In this document: positions 1 through 11,603 of the stretch, piece after piece
Position numbering within the stretch: position 1 is the first letter of the stretch
How the letters are laid out: the number at the start of each line of letters is the position of its first letter
Source of the DNA: Nymphaea colorata
Taxonomy: Eukaryota; Streptophyta; Magnoliopsida; Nymphaeales; Nymphaeaceae
Assembly: GCF_008831285.2 (NCBI RefSeq)
Contig: NC_045139.1
Location: 29,679,206-29,743,205, forward strand
Length of the DNA stretch: 64,000 nt
Reading direction: 5' to 3'
Position numbers and translations under genes: made by a program
Notes under the pieces: model-generated
Told to the model about the DNA's origin: nothing
What the model saw: the letters and a program-made list of their open reading frames with translations, nothing else
The model's database searches: none

Positions 1-530
1 ACCATGTTTGCATCGGTGGAGTGTTCTGTCATCTGTACCTCATTTGATACATTTAAAATCAACAGAGTTAGAACGCCATTCAGTATAAAACGGTAGAATT
101 CTTTCTTATTTGTGTTTTTTATGGGTAGCTTACCTTTTTTAAATGCGAGTTTGTTATGAAATTTCTTAAAGAGATGCTTGCTTCTTGTTAAAATAGCTTG
201 TGGATACGTAATTGGCATTTCTTTACCGTTCTCCTTCAGTTATTATAAGTAAACTGGACTCGTGTAAGCATATTGCTGTGGCTAGCAAATGAATAACACC
301 ATTTTGAAAGAATGCATAAATGAATAAACAGAATGCAGACACATAAATGAACAAAGATGCGTAAAGTTAAAAAAAAAAAGTTAATGTAAATGGTTAGTTT
401 AGGTTTTCATTTATTTATTTATTTATTGATTATTATACTATGTAGTGCACTCTATCTCCCTAATTCAAATTTCCATCTCTATCACTTCTCATACTTATTC
501 ACTTTCTGAAAAAGCAGCGAGGGAGGAACA
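1..530. other. Upstream flank and putative promoter/5' leader of the lumazine synthase gene
   Basis: AT-rich sequence with no open frame that I can assign to a protein. A TATA-like TATAAAA lies near 84-90, but it is about 440 bp from the first ATG and is not a convincing core promoter. A TTTA-rich tract sits at about 406-426. Any neighbouring gene to the left is outside the window. Confidence 0.4.
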
Positions 531-3500
531 ATGGCATCCTTGTTACCCAACCATTCCATCATCTCCTCCTCTTCTTTCTCCACCACCTCCCGGAGAAGCC
601 CAAGTTCTCCACAAGGACTAAATCTCCACTTTCCCCCTGCACTTTCTTCGAGCTTTGCCTCCTCATTGTCTGTGCAAGGTAAGCAATGTGTTTCTTTTAC
701 CTTGTTCTTTGCTCCTCCTCCATGTTGTTGTTTTGATTTTCTATAAATAGAATTAGTGGCTCTTTTGCTAGATCCCCATGTGAAAGCCTTACACACTGGA
801 GTTAATTTTCCTCTCTCTCTCCAATGAGCAGGAAAAGTCTATCAACGGAGCAATCTGTTTCAAGGATTAGGATTTTTCAGGGACGATCAAGAAAAGAGGA
901 GATCACTGCCACGAGTTGTTTCAGCAGTAAGGCACTTTACAGGTTCTTTGACAAACACACAGGGCCTTCGGTTTGCTGTGGTAAGTTCAGTTTTATGTTG
1001 AGAAAGAATAATAAGCAGATTTCCTTTACTTCTTTTTGTGAAGAACAGTAGAGTCTTTTATTTGGGTTTCATGGACATGATATGAATGAAAGTACTTATT
1101 TTTCTTTTCTTCACAGTTTACACCTAACATGCAGATTGGTGCTTAAAAAAAAAAATGTTTTATAGGCATTCAAGTATTATCACCATCTGCAATAGCAGCC
1201 ACTTTCTCTTCCCTTATCGTAATTTGAATGTTATTATGGTGATTTTGTGGCACTGTGGCATTTTAGGTTGTAGCAAGGTTCAATGAGGTGGTGACCAAAT
1301 TGCTTTTGGAAGGAGCTCTTGAAACTTTCAGAAGGTATTCTGTTAGAGATGAGGATGTTGAGGTGCGTCTTTTTCTTCTTTTCATGTTCACAAAAGGTTG
1401 TATTAAGACGCAATGTTCTTGCAAATTACTTATTTACCCTTTTTCTATGCATAATGTGTTTAACAAGTATTTGATATGTTGACGAATTGGACTCAATGAA
1501 AAATAAAGGAACAGACTTATGGACATAATTGTCAATAACCTGATTGAAATGTCTTTTTCTTTCATATGAGCAAGTTTTTGATGTTTTGGGAACAAGGGGT
1601 CTTGGATAAGGAAAAGATAGCCATTGACTGCATGCTTATATAATTTGATTGTTTGGATTGTGATTGACAAATATAAATTTATCCAAAAACAAATGAATTA
1701 ATTTAGTGATCCTTCAGAAGCCATCAATTGATAGTTTTTCATTATCGTGTCTCTGCTTCTGTTGGCATTTTTAGGTGGCTGTGGTGTAGGATCTTTTGGT
1801 ATTTCTGCTGAAATATCTAGTTAGAAAAGTGGTATCCTTAACAAGATTGTGAATTGATGGAGTTAAAACATATCCATATCATAGTTTGGATTCGTCTCCA
1901 CCTAATTTGTATGCAAGTTCTGAAACAATGGGTGGTCTAAATGACTGGAATTAAGGTGTGGATGGTGTTTGTGAGTTTGTGTGACTTGTTATTAAGTTAG
2001 TCAAGCCATGTATTTGGCTCTTTAAGTGTTTGAGTATTGGAGGATGATTATGGTTACCAAAAAATTATCCTTGCCAAAACTTGTAATGTACTAACTTATT
2101 TGTGCACTTTTTTGCTGTACCGTAGAATTAATTGATGATATGCTATAATGTCCTTTTCAACAGGTTTATTGGGTGCCAGGTTCTTTTGAAATCCCTCTTG
2201 TTGCAACGCAGCTTGGCAAGTCAGGGGCGTACAGTTCAGTTTTGTGTATTGGGGCAGTAGTATGAGTTCAACCACTTATTAATTTTTGTGATGCATTACT
2301 TGATTTAATATCTCAAATTTTTGTAATATATGCTGCTCATAAGCCTTTTCTATCTTGGAGCTCTTTACTCTAAAAATGCTTTTGTGGGCAAATTATGTTA
2401 GCATGTTGGGGCCGATACTTGTACTTTTCGTTATTTCTTATATATTTTACCTTTGGATATTTTATAAATTTGTGTACTTCTGTGGAGATGTCTTCTTCAT
2501 TTTCTCATGAGTTTGCATGGACATGATATATCACAACCTATCTGTTAAAAAAAAAAAACATGCATGATTTTTTGAAAGAAAAATCTATTGAATACTTGAT
2601 ACATCTTGTGTGTGTTTGGATGCCAGTGTGTTTGCATGTGATATTTATATAGAGACACATATGTATGTAAATACTGAAAATTTTTTAATTTCAAGGGTAA
2701 TTAATTTGCAGTTAAATTGTTACAACAACTTTGTAGGAAATATTTTAAGAATTTTCAAGGAAAGAATATGACCAAGTAGCCTAGTAGCCAAACAAGGCTT
2801 TACATACCTCTAATGGGTGGCTTAAGCCTCAAAGTTGGAGGTGACTAGAGTTGGGGTGTGCATTTTTCAATGTATGAAAACTCGTCGAGTCAACTTGTTG
2901 ACTTGGGCGAGTCGACTAAATTCGGCTCTCTACGGGGTCAACTCAGCAGGGAGACTCGTTGATGACTAAAATCCACTGACTTTCCCAAAACTCGTTGGAC
3001 TCTGACGAGTCACCAATCTCAAATGAGTTTGGTTTGTTTTTCTTTTACTAAAAGTTGTGAGTTTTAATTTTAATGAGGGGGAAGCCACACATTGTAAACT
3101 TAGTTAGTTACGTGTTTGAACTAATAAGTGGCAAGCGAATAAAAAGATGCATAATTGATGTCTTTTGGTAAGTGAAATGAAAAATATAAGATACAACATA
3201 AACAACCGAGTTTCTTTTCTATTCTTCGACCATTAGGGCTTTGAATTGGGTGCTTTTCTCAAAACCAAACTTCATCTTTCCCACAATCTCTGGCATTTCA
3301 AACAATTTTGCTGATGTTTCACATCCAATGTATGTCTTTGTTTTTCTTCTAATTATGTTCATTTTTTTTCTTTTCATGCTTTTCAACTAACTCTCTCTCT
3401 CTCTCTCTCTCTCTTTGTCGTCTGGCCTTTTCGTCCAAGATTTTTTTAACTATTTTTTCCAACTATATTCCCAACACCTCTCTCTAGCCTCTTCGTCTAA

Positions 3501-5895
3501 CCTTTTTTCATTCCCATTTTTCAACCACCTTATTATCTTCTTCCATCTTTGGTGTCCCTCTCTTTCCAACCATCTCTCTCTATTGATAGCCTTGGTCAAG
3601 AGAAGAGAGATATATAAAATGTAAAGAAGGTTCTGGTTTCATTCCAAAAGATTGTAGGAGTGGAATTGAACACAAAGAACAAAATATATGTTAAAAATGT
3701 ATATTTAATATAGTTGACAAAACTTGGCCCGGATCATCGAGTGACTGGCTGAGTCATGAGCCAATAAAGGACGAGTCTAGTCCCAAGTTGGTACATAGCC
3801 ATTTCATTCCACAATTGATCTATCTTCACTACATATTCCTTAATGGTTTTATCTTCTTGTTGGATATTAGTAATTTTAACTTGGAGATTGCACATAGGCC
3901 ATGCCCTTCCTTGTGTGAGTCTTTCTTCGAAATCCCATGCTTCATGAGCATGGTTGAGTTTAGAAATTTGTCCTTGGTTGCATTATCCACAAAAGTAAGG
4001 ATCCAAGTACTGATTTTGTGATGGCCAATCTTCCATTCATCTTATTTCTTTTCATAATCAGCCACAACTTTCTCTTTTTCACTATCTTCTAATTCTTGGG
4101 CCTTACCATCAACCACTTTGTCAATATTAGTTCAGGTTCCATTTTGGTCCCATCAACTAATCCCCAAAGACAATTACTTCTAATAAAATGCTTCATGGCT
4201 CTAGCCATTGAGTATAATTAGTAGAAATAAGTTTTAAAAAGGGAATTGTGGAGACTTTCTCGTTCATAATGCCCACAAGAAATCAGAGGACAGAAAAAGG
4301 ATGAACTTACAGTTTTTGGAGGAAATTCAGCTGCAAAGATTAATCATGATAGCTGCAGTCCAATTGCAAATACAAATCCCATCACTCCTTCTAATCTAAT
4401 CGTCGAACACTTGGTGGGAAGAGTCATAAGTTGATTGATTTCTTCAATAAGAATTGTTTATATTGCTGGGCACCATAGCAGCAGTCACCACCGACCAGAC
4501 TTCTAGCACAGAAAAAAAAAAGCAGCTGAACTTCTAGTAAATTCACCAAATAGTTGGTGACCAAGAACTTCAAGTCAGCTTGGAAGAAACCTCCTCAAGA
4601 CGTCCATAGCTTGGAGAAACAAGAGAGAATCAGATCGAACAGAGAACCACCATGTAAACTATACCACAGTCTCAAAGACAGTCTTCTCAAACTGAAGTAT
4701 ATTGAGGACAACAAATCTAAATGAAAGTTGAATATTATTCATACAAGACAGGCATACCAGACTGGCTTCAAAAGCCATAACATTAACTTAGAAATCAGAA
4801 TGATACAATATTTATAGAGAGAAAGAGACGAGTGAGAGAAGCTAGCTGTTGGGTACTAGAAAACTAGCTGTTGGGCTGAGATCCAACAGCTAGAAAACTA
4901 GCTGTTGGAACTCCCAACAATTATGAAACTAGCTGTTGGAACTCCCAACAACTAGATACACAAAAAGAAAACAAAAAAGGTAAAAAAACAGAAATATTAC
5001 AAAAACAAGTCCCACGTATATTATATATGCATATGTACGTATGTATTCATACAACCACTTAAATGCAATGATGTATATTGAAGCATATATACATACATAT
5101 ATATAATTGTGCTTACATATAAACTAACAAGAGGGAGTATGAAAAGAAAAAAAAAAGAACATAATCAAAAGGAAAACAAAGTCATACCTTGTATATGAAA
5201 CACCAATGAATTTGTCATAATCACTACTATGCCAAAGATTGTGGGAATGATGAAGTTGGACTTTGAGAAAATTACCCTCTTCAAAGCTCTAATGGTCTAA
5301 GAATAGAAAAGGAACTCTACTATTTTGGGTTTTATCTTATATTTTTTATTTTATTTGCCAAAAGACATCAATCATGCATCTTTTTACTCACTTGCCACTT
5401 ATTAGTTGACACATGTAACTTATCGAGTTTATGACGTGTGACTTCTCGCCAACTGAAACTCACAACTTTTAGTAAAAGAAAAACAACCAAACTCGTCCAA
5501 GATTGGCGACTCATTCGAGTCAGATGAGTTTTGGGTGAGCCAGCTGAGTTTTAGTCATCAACAAGTCTCCCTGCTGGGTTGACCTAGTAGGAAGCAGAGT
5601 CTAATTGACTTGCCTGAGTCAACGAGGTTTAACCTGCTGCACTCACGGTTGCCTCCCCAATGTTTCTCTTTATATATATATATAACATACATGTGGTTCA
5701 TTTTTGTAAAATTCCAGTTAAATTTCAATAGAAGGCTTATCTGTGTGGCCTACATATGGGTACACAATCTTTTTTGTTAAGTTTCCAATTAAGTTTCTAT
5801 AGGAGGGAATAGAGAATAGTATCCAAAATGGAGTATCCAATGTGACCTCATTCTCCCTCTCTCTCTCTCTCTTTGTGTGTGTGTGTGTGTTTATA

Positions 5896-5926
<31 letters not shown>

Positions 5927-8900
5927 ATATATATATATGAAAATTGAATGGTGACTTTGGATAGCCAGAGTTACTCAACTCACTCAAGAGGACCACCTGA
6001 TCTATCATGATGGATGATTGAGAGAAAAAAGGAGAAAATGGTGTGAACTAAATCATCTTTTTCTCCTTGTTTTTCTTTCAAAAGTCCATCATGATGGATC
6101 AGATGGCTTAGCTTTGGTGCCCATTAGTTTTAGAGTCAACATTCATTATATATATATGTGTGTGTGTGTGGGGGGGGGGGTCTCAAATCTGCGGGATGGC
6201 TAAAAGTTGAAAATATGTCACTAGAAAACAGTCGTGACGAGGGCATTAACAATAGTTTCTGATGCTTTGAGCAGCAGTTTATGATGGCTTTCAACGACAT
6301 ATTTTAAATTTTTTAGCCATATGGCAACATCCAGTGTCTGGAATAGGCAATATGGATGGACAAATGTGACTAAGAAATTAGACTGTCTTTTTAAAGCAAG
6401 CATGATTCTGCTGTTCTGAAGTAAGAAAAGGTTCTCTTTAGTTTGGAAGAATCAACATTCGGAAAGATTTCTTTCCTAATCAGGTTTTCGTTCAATCTTA
6501 GAAGTGTGAACTTTGAACTTTCTATGCAGCATTCAATATCTAAGTTGTTTTTAGTGTCTATGTTGTGTCCAAGCACCTATGACACTTTAAGGTCTTACCA
6601 TTTACCATTTGTTTCATTTTTTGTGCTAATGCTTTTGTCTTTTCTGCAATGAGGAGATGTATGTGGTTTTAACTTTTAAGCTTCTTCATATGACAATGAT
6701 GATTCTGTGTTCTCTTTCATATGCGTTCTGTTTTCATATATGGTGCTTACTAAATAATATCAATTATTATCTAGGACAAGGCTTAAACCTTGGTTTCATT
6801 CGCATTATTTTATGTGCACATAGTGGGAGAATCAGCATCTTGGTTTATTGACTTGTTTACTGGCTTTTAAGGTGAAATGCCCAAAGTACTAATATTTTAC
6901 TTCTTTTGTGTTTTTCCAACTCTAAAAATAGATAAGAGGTGACACAACCCACTATGATGCTGTTGCTAATTCAGCTGCATCAGGCGTGCTCTCAGCTAAT
7001 CTGCATTCAGGTCTCACTGAAGCCTGCTTTTGTTCCTGGTGCTTTACTGCTTGTGATATAGTTTCACGTTCATTGTCTAACAAAACAGATTACCTGAACC
7101 AGAATTTAAATAATGTTTGATAAGGCTGTGTCTTGTGGTTGTTGCTTGGTTTGTGTGCCATACAAGTGTGAAAATTATGGTCATGCCCTATTTAGCGATG
7201 TTAAGGATCTCCCTTTTTTGACACTGTAGCAGTGATGTAAAATTGTGTGATCGTACTTGCTAGTTGATCCTACATAAATTTTGCTTTCAATTTCTTTATG
7301 CATCATATCAACTAGCTGTGATTATGTTTTTTTCTTACCTTTATTTCAATTTATTTTCTAGAAGCCTGGTATTTGTAGTTGAATTATATGCCAAGCCAGT
7401 GGATGAACCTAAAATGTTGTTGGTTGCAGGCGTTCCTTGCATATTTGGCGTCCTTACTTGTGACGATATGGACCAGGTGTGATTATCAATCCCCCAAACA
7501 TGACCCCAAAAAAATAGCTTTATTCTGTTTTGTTACAGATATTTTATCTTGTGTTCAAGATATTGTTTAATGGGGGATGTTTGGGAGTGACAATGTTGTT
7601 GGTAGTTCTTTGCTTCTTTACTTCTCTGATCACACGACAAACCGCACTTACAGACAACAACGTTTCTGAATTTTGGATCCTTCTTGGTTAAGCTGTTGGT
7701 GAAGAAATCCATTGTCTAGCAGACTCACGACTGTTGGTTTGAAAGTGTGAAGTGTTTTACTGCATGTTTATAACTAATATAATCTCTCTTTGTAGGCTAT
7801 AAATCGAGCTGGTGGGAAGTCTGGAAATAAAGGTTCCGAAGCTGCTCTGACCGCTGTAAGTTAGACTTATGTCACAAACTTGAGTATTTATAAGGTGAAA
7901 CCGTATTGTACGAGAGTATACTCAACTTCTAAATGAATTGTGAATCATGCTCATGTTTGAATACTTAATATTTAACTGCTTGTACTAAACACATAAAAGG
8001 AAGTCAAATTAAAAATTTTCAACAAGCATTCTTTTGTTATATAACTAAACATGGCAACCATTTTGTAAATTTTGAAGACGAAACTTGTTCGGCTTTGTTC
8101 AAGTGTGTGTATATATGCTTGGTACCCTGGAACTAGGAGTCAGAGAAAACTGAGCAGCTTGCAGTTCAACTTGTTTAATCTTATCAAGAAAAGTCTCATG
8201 ACTGAGGGCTTGTTTTCTAATAAAGGAGCTGAACAGAAAAATTGGTTGTTCATTTTATGCAGCTCATACTAGCTCATGATTTCATGTCATATACTGAAAA
8301 TGTATGTGTAAATTCATACTATATGTGCGAATTGATATATATCGTATATCTATATCATGTGAATCAATTTTATACATTTAAAGGATACTTATATATTCTA
8401 CTTTTCTTTTTTCCTTTTTCCTTGATGAGCATGTGGGTAAGCCCCTACCAGTTTATTGATTAGATCCAACATCCTATGTCGCCTTCCCCTCCTATGTCTT
8501 ATGGTGTGGGGGTTTGTCCTTCCATAACAGTTTATTCTCTTGTTTGAAGAACCGTCTCAATCTCCTCCCTTAACTCACCTTGGTAGGATCACAACGCATA
8601 ATTTGATTAGTGTTTTGTCTCTCAGAACCAGCTTCTAGAGGAAGGAGAATCCCCCAGCATATTTTTCACACTGCATACTGATATATACTGTGGAAATATT
8701 AAAGATCAGTTTAAGAAATCATTCTTTTAGAGAACAAGTCGACTAATGATCGCCCCAAAAAATTGGTTCAGTGGTGAGATGAGGCTGGACTTGGTTTATG
8801 ATGTATCCATGGCAAAGTCATGAGAGAGCATCATGCTCAAGATATGATCAAGAACCAGGTTATTGTTTGTACTTGCTTGTTTAGCACCTTACTAGGAGGT

Positions 8901-9565
8901 TTTTTATATCAGTAATTTTTAGGTCTCACGACACTTGCTACATGATTTGGCAGTTTTGTTTCCTTCGGATGAGAATGTTGGCAAGAAAATATTGCCTTGT
9001 AAAGTGAATGTTGTTTTATCTATCCAGAGTACAAGTTGCTTACCGTTTTAAGTTTCACTAGTCCTGACGCTAATGTCAGTACTTGAAAGCTTGTATCGGT
9101 ACTTTCGTTAAATGGTGCTTTCCATGTAGAAAAATGAAGACAGCATTATCTGCATACTAGCAAACAAGATGGCCTTGTTTTGCTGATTGCAACGGCTTCC
9201 CTGTTTGAGCATCATTTGAAAAAATAAATTCAAAATAAATTTATGCACTTTGCTCAAGATCTTCATCTTTGTTTGCTCTTTTGGTTGCACGCACACACAC
9301 ACACAGACACACACACACACACACACATAAAGAGAGAGAAAGAGCTCAAGGTCTTCATCTTCTTTTGCTCTTTCATTTTGCATATGGAAATAGTTTCCCT
9401 GTTTGAGAATCATTTATAAAAATAAATTGTGCACTTTGCTCGAGGTCTTCATCTTTGTTTGCACACAGACAAAGCGAGAGAGAACTGAAGGTCTTTATGT
9501 CCTTTTGCTCTTTCATTTTGCAGATAGAGATGGCTTCCCTCTTCGAACATCATTTGAAGAAATAG
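531..9565 (+). CDS. COS1: 6,7-dimethyl-8-ribityllumazine synthase, chloroplastic (8 exons)
   Basis: Catalyses the penultimate step of riboflavin synthesis, condensing 5-amino-6-ribitylamino-uracil with 3,4-dihydroxy-2-butanone 4-phosphate in the plastid. Exons: 531-678, 832-980, 1267-1362, 2164-2259, 6932-7010, 7430-7476, 7796-7855 and 9524-9565. All introns are GT-AG and the frame stays open for 238 codons plus TAG. The first ~85 residues are Ser/Pro-rich with few acids, as in a transit peptide. The mature enzyme shows RFNEVV (103-108), PGSFEIP (136-142), [13 protein letters not shown] (160-172, with the catalytic His at 170), [10 protein letters not shown] (196-205) and [10 protein letters not shown] (216-225). 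It ends in [13 protein letters not shown], the usual plant C terminus. Length fits plant homologues (about 225-240). The ATG follows the sequence GGAGGAACA and is the first that gives a transit peptide. Introns 4 and 7 carry mobile or duplicated DNA described separately. The assignment is very firm; single splice sites are by eye. Confidence 0.95.
2878..3384 (+). repeat. Left arm of the intronic foldback element
   Basis: This is the inverted partner of about 5134-5632. The outer part is rich in GAGTC/GACTC words (for example GTCGAGTCAAC at about 2884), so the arm itself contains small internal palindromes. A CT microsatellite follows at about 3391-3414. Confidence 0.75.
3745..4216 (-). pseudogene. 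Decayed Ty1/copia Gag (UBN2-type) fragment
   Basis: Read on the minus strand from about 4216, conceptual translation gives [22 protein letters not shown]. This matches the N-terminal pattern of copia Gag proteins, where a conserved Tyr and Trp/Met-rich helix is followed by an LW..V.G step. Further on come [15 protein letters not shown] and [14 protein letters not shown], which resemble the later Gag helices with their LW.EL motif. The frame is broken by at least one frameshift and several stops (near 4100 and 4060, for example), so it cannot be functional. No flanking LTRs or pol genes were recognised. It lies between the arms of the foldback element, either as a captured segment or an independent insertion. 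The family call rests on pattern recognition only. Confidence 0.55.
4841..4953. repeat. Short array of AGCTGTTGG palindromic units
   Basis: Four occurrences of CTAGCTGTTGG are separated by 20-36 bp. They alternate with the complementary CCAACAGC or CCCAACAA, so the array can form several alternative hairpins. It lies in the spacer of the foldback element. Confidence 0.7.
5134..5632 (-). repeat. Right arm of the intronic foldback element
   Basis: Reverse complement of about 2878-3384 with scattered substitutions and small indels, which suggests an old insertion. The inner border is set where similarity around AATTATGTTC and CTTTTCAT stops. Confidence 0.75.
5855..5938. repeat. Compound microsatellite (CT)n(GT)n(TA)n
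   Basis: Directly visible dinucleotide tracts in intron 4: CT, then GT, then TA interrupted by GATATA units. Confidence 0.9.
6148..6180. repeat. (TA)n(TG)n tract ending in a run of G
   Basis: A short TA and TG repeat runs straight into a run of ten or more G residues in intron 4. The length of such a G run is prone to sequencing error. Confidence 0.85.
6219..6350 (+). mobile_element. CACTA-type transposon terminus (fragment)
   Basis: Begins with CACTAGAAAACAGTCGTGAC, a terminal motif typical of plant CACTA elements. The following ~110 bp share words with the element at 24270-24656 in the opposite orientation, including TTTTCAAC and GCAACATCC. No second terminus was found nearby, so this is probably a fragment. 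It lies in intron 4 of the lumazine synthase gene. Confidence 0.5.
9192..9227 (+). pseudogene. Decayed extra copy A of the lumazine synthase terminal exon
   Basis: Translates in one frame to [11 protein letters not shown] followed by TAA, nearly the same as the real last exon ([13 protein letters not shown], stop at 9563-9565). The splice acceptor is gone: the CAGATAGAGATG of the real exon is reduced to CAACG. The downstream sequence (TTTGCTCAAGATCTTCATC) also matches the sequence flanking the real exon, so the duplication unit covers intron and 3' flank as well. Confidence 0.75.
9291..9327. repeat. (CA)n microsatellite between terminal-exon copies
   Basis: CA repeat with single interruptions, followed by a short GA tract. 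It separates duplicated exon copies A and B. Confidence 0.9.
9384..9419 (+). pseudogene. Decayed extra copy B of the lumazine synthase terminal exon
   Basis: Reads [11 protein letters not shown] then TAA, with a polypyrimidine tract TTTTGCTCTTTCATTTTG before it identical to that of the real exon. The acceptor CAG has become CAT, so it should not be spliced. The stop falls two codons earlier than in the real exon. Copies A, B and the true exon are in direct order, about 195 and 140 bp apart. Confidence 0.75.
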
Positions 9566-11389
9566 ATTTGTGGATTTTGCTCAAGGTCCCTCCTCTCTGT
9601 AAGCACCTTTCGTTTAGTCGATGGACCTGTTGCCAATGACATGCAAATGCTCAGAAGCATATCATCAGGAAAAAGCATGAACGTGCTGGAAGAAGGTTTT
9701 CAGACTGGGGAGGGCATTCTGATGTTTTGTTTATCACCTTCCAGTCCCACGCAGTGAACTTTGAAACAACAACGTATTTTTCTCGAAGATTTATTATAGT
9801 TGTATAAATAAGGCCGTGGCATAAATGCTGATTTATTTAACTCGTTCATTTCTCAATAGGATCCCTTTTGTCGTTGTGCTAAAAAATCAACCTTGTGGTG
9901 TTGGCTAGGCCATTACTGTCTTCTTTGACAACATGAGATTGCAAAAGCAGCTGGTTGGGTCAGGTAATGCGTGAAGTTTTATTCTGGCCTGACTTAGAAT
10001 GGGCCAATGGCCAAGCATCTCAGGGTCTCATCTTTGGTGCGACAAACTTTCCCGTCTTGCCATGCCCAGACGTCTTAGTTGGCAAACATGGCCACCAACA
10101 GGTCTTTTCTCCCTTGATCTGAGAAAAAATAATGGAAAAAGCCATAAATTTTCACAGATATGTGAAGATATATCTAAATTTGATTTGAAATAAACGGGAA
10201 ATCGACTGTCTGAGATTATCAGAAAAGCAACAATCCGAGGAAATGGAAAGCAAGGAATAAGTTGTGATTAACAAAACTGACCATCACACAGACTTGCATC
10301 AAAAATCCCCACCACTTGATGTGAACATAGGGTCTCTGTCTTGTAACTTGTTTAGCTCACCAATTAAGAAAAAATGATGTGATGTACGATTTTCTTTTCA
10401 TTGTTGATCAAAAAATTAGTTTTTTACACAAAAAAATCTGAGAAATAATCCAAAGTTTATACAAAAAATCAATGTTTATAGAATGGAACCAAACAAGAAA
10501 ATATGATGCCATCGTGATCAATATGTCAGCTAAAAATTAATGCAATCATTAAAAAATGATTTCTTTAAAAGTGAAATGCCAATAACGAACTTGCCAATAC
10601 CAATAAGACTTTGTAAATGTGCCAATTGTTATAGAACAGCAACGAACTCGAATAAAGCCCTTATTTTTTTCCTAGTAAAAGGTTTCGTGAGTGGACTGGG
10701 ATTCTGGTGGAGCTTTCAAAAACCAAATACGGAGTGGATCCATTTAGATCCAAGGGGTGCCTTCTTTTAGACATTTCATTGAATCCTAAATTGTATTTGG
10801 TTGGTCCGGGTAATGGATTTGGTCCAGATGATGGGTCGGTACTCAGTTGGGAAGTTTGTTTTATTTTCTCATAATATCGTTTGCACTAGTTAGGAGATCC
10901 TTTCAGAGATTACCCTGATCTTGAATAAATATCGACTGAAAAAGTTTCTAGTACAGAATTGCACATCAGATCCAAATCCTAGTTGTTGCTCGGACTCTGG
11001 TTTCCTTACGAAACCCAAATAATCAGATCAGTATTCGGGTGAGTGATAAGACAATCTAACCCGTTGACATTCCCATAGGAATATTATAAACCCATAATAT
11101 AGAAGGAAACAGAGTCTTCATCATGAGAGCTTCAACTTGTCTCCAAAAGCCAGTTGGCTTTTATTCTTAGACATGGCAACCAACTTCTTGATGTTTTGGT
11201 TGGAGTGTTAATTTCATCTTGAAATTCAATGACCATTGGGCGCAATATATAAGTTATGGAGGAGGATATTGAACTTCAACACAATCAATGGCAGTAGGCA
11301 TTTCAGAAAGAAGACAGTAAGCTCCATGGTCTGAATTATGTGGCTTAAAGTCTGAATTACAGGATACAAGTGCTCCATTATTCACCTCA
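9566..11389. other. 3' UTR and downstream flank of the lumazine synthase gene
   Basis: The first ~250 bp are probably 3' UTR; near-consensus poly(A) words such as ATAAATAAG occur around 9802. The rest has no supportable gene. About 10740-11080 contains many GGATCC/GATCCAAAT words and ends in CCCGTTGACATTCCC, the look of a decayed hAT-like MITE. The same end motif recurs near 44870. Confidence 0.4.
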
Positions 11390-11603
11390 AGGGGCAGAGC
11401 ACAACTGGACGGTAACGTGGCTCACACTCAAGGGGTTTGAGGATCGAATCCCATGGTTGCTGTCATGCTCGAGTGTATTACTCCTAGGTGCAGTAAACGG
11501 TGGTCGGTGGACCACTCGTGGCAAGCAGAATACCCGAGTTGAAGAATATAACATAGGTCCACTAAGACCCCAATCAAGCCAGAACCTTAGAGGCATAAGG
11601 GTA
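11390..11603 (+). mobile_element. tRNA-derived SINE
   Basis: The 5' part carries RNA polymerase III promoter elements in tRNA order: a box A-like AGAGCACAACTGG at about 11396 and a box B GGATCGAATCCC at about 11441. This spacing is normal for plant SINEs. A non-tRNA body of ~150 bp follows. The exact ends and a target duplication were not resolved. A real tRNA is ruled out because no acceptor stem or anticodon arm fits. Confidence 0.6.

Larger units (their letters stand above)
2838..5658. mobile_element. Foldback element with ~0.5 kb inverted arms inside intron 4 of the lumazine synthase gene
   Basis: The sequence at about 2878-3384 reappears in reverse complement at about 5134-5632, at roughly 80% identity by eye over about 500 bp. 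Shared landmarks include GCAGGGAGACT, TTACTAAAAGTTGTGAGTTT, CTAATAAGTGGCAAG and TTGATGTCTTTTGG. Weaker similarity extends the ends outwards to GGAGG at about 2839 and CCTCC near 5658. Long terminal inverted repeats around a spacer are typical of Mutator-like or foldback DNA transposons in plants. No transposase reading frame is visible, so the element is non-autonomous, and no clear target-site duplication was found. The spacer (about 3385-5133) carries a decayed copia gag segment. Confidence 0.75.

Noticed and set aside
11396-11452. A genuine tRNA gene
   Set aside because: Box A and box B are present but acceptor and anticodon stems do not pair; better as a SINE head.
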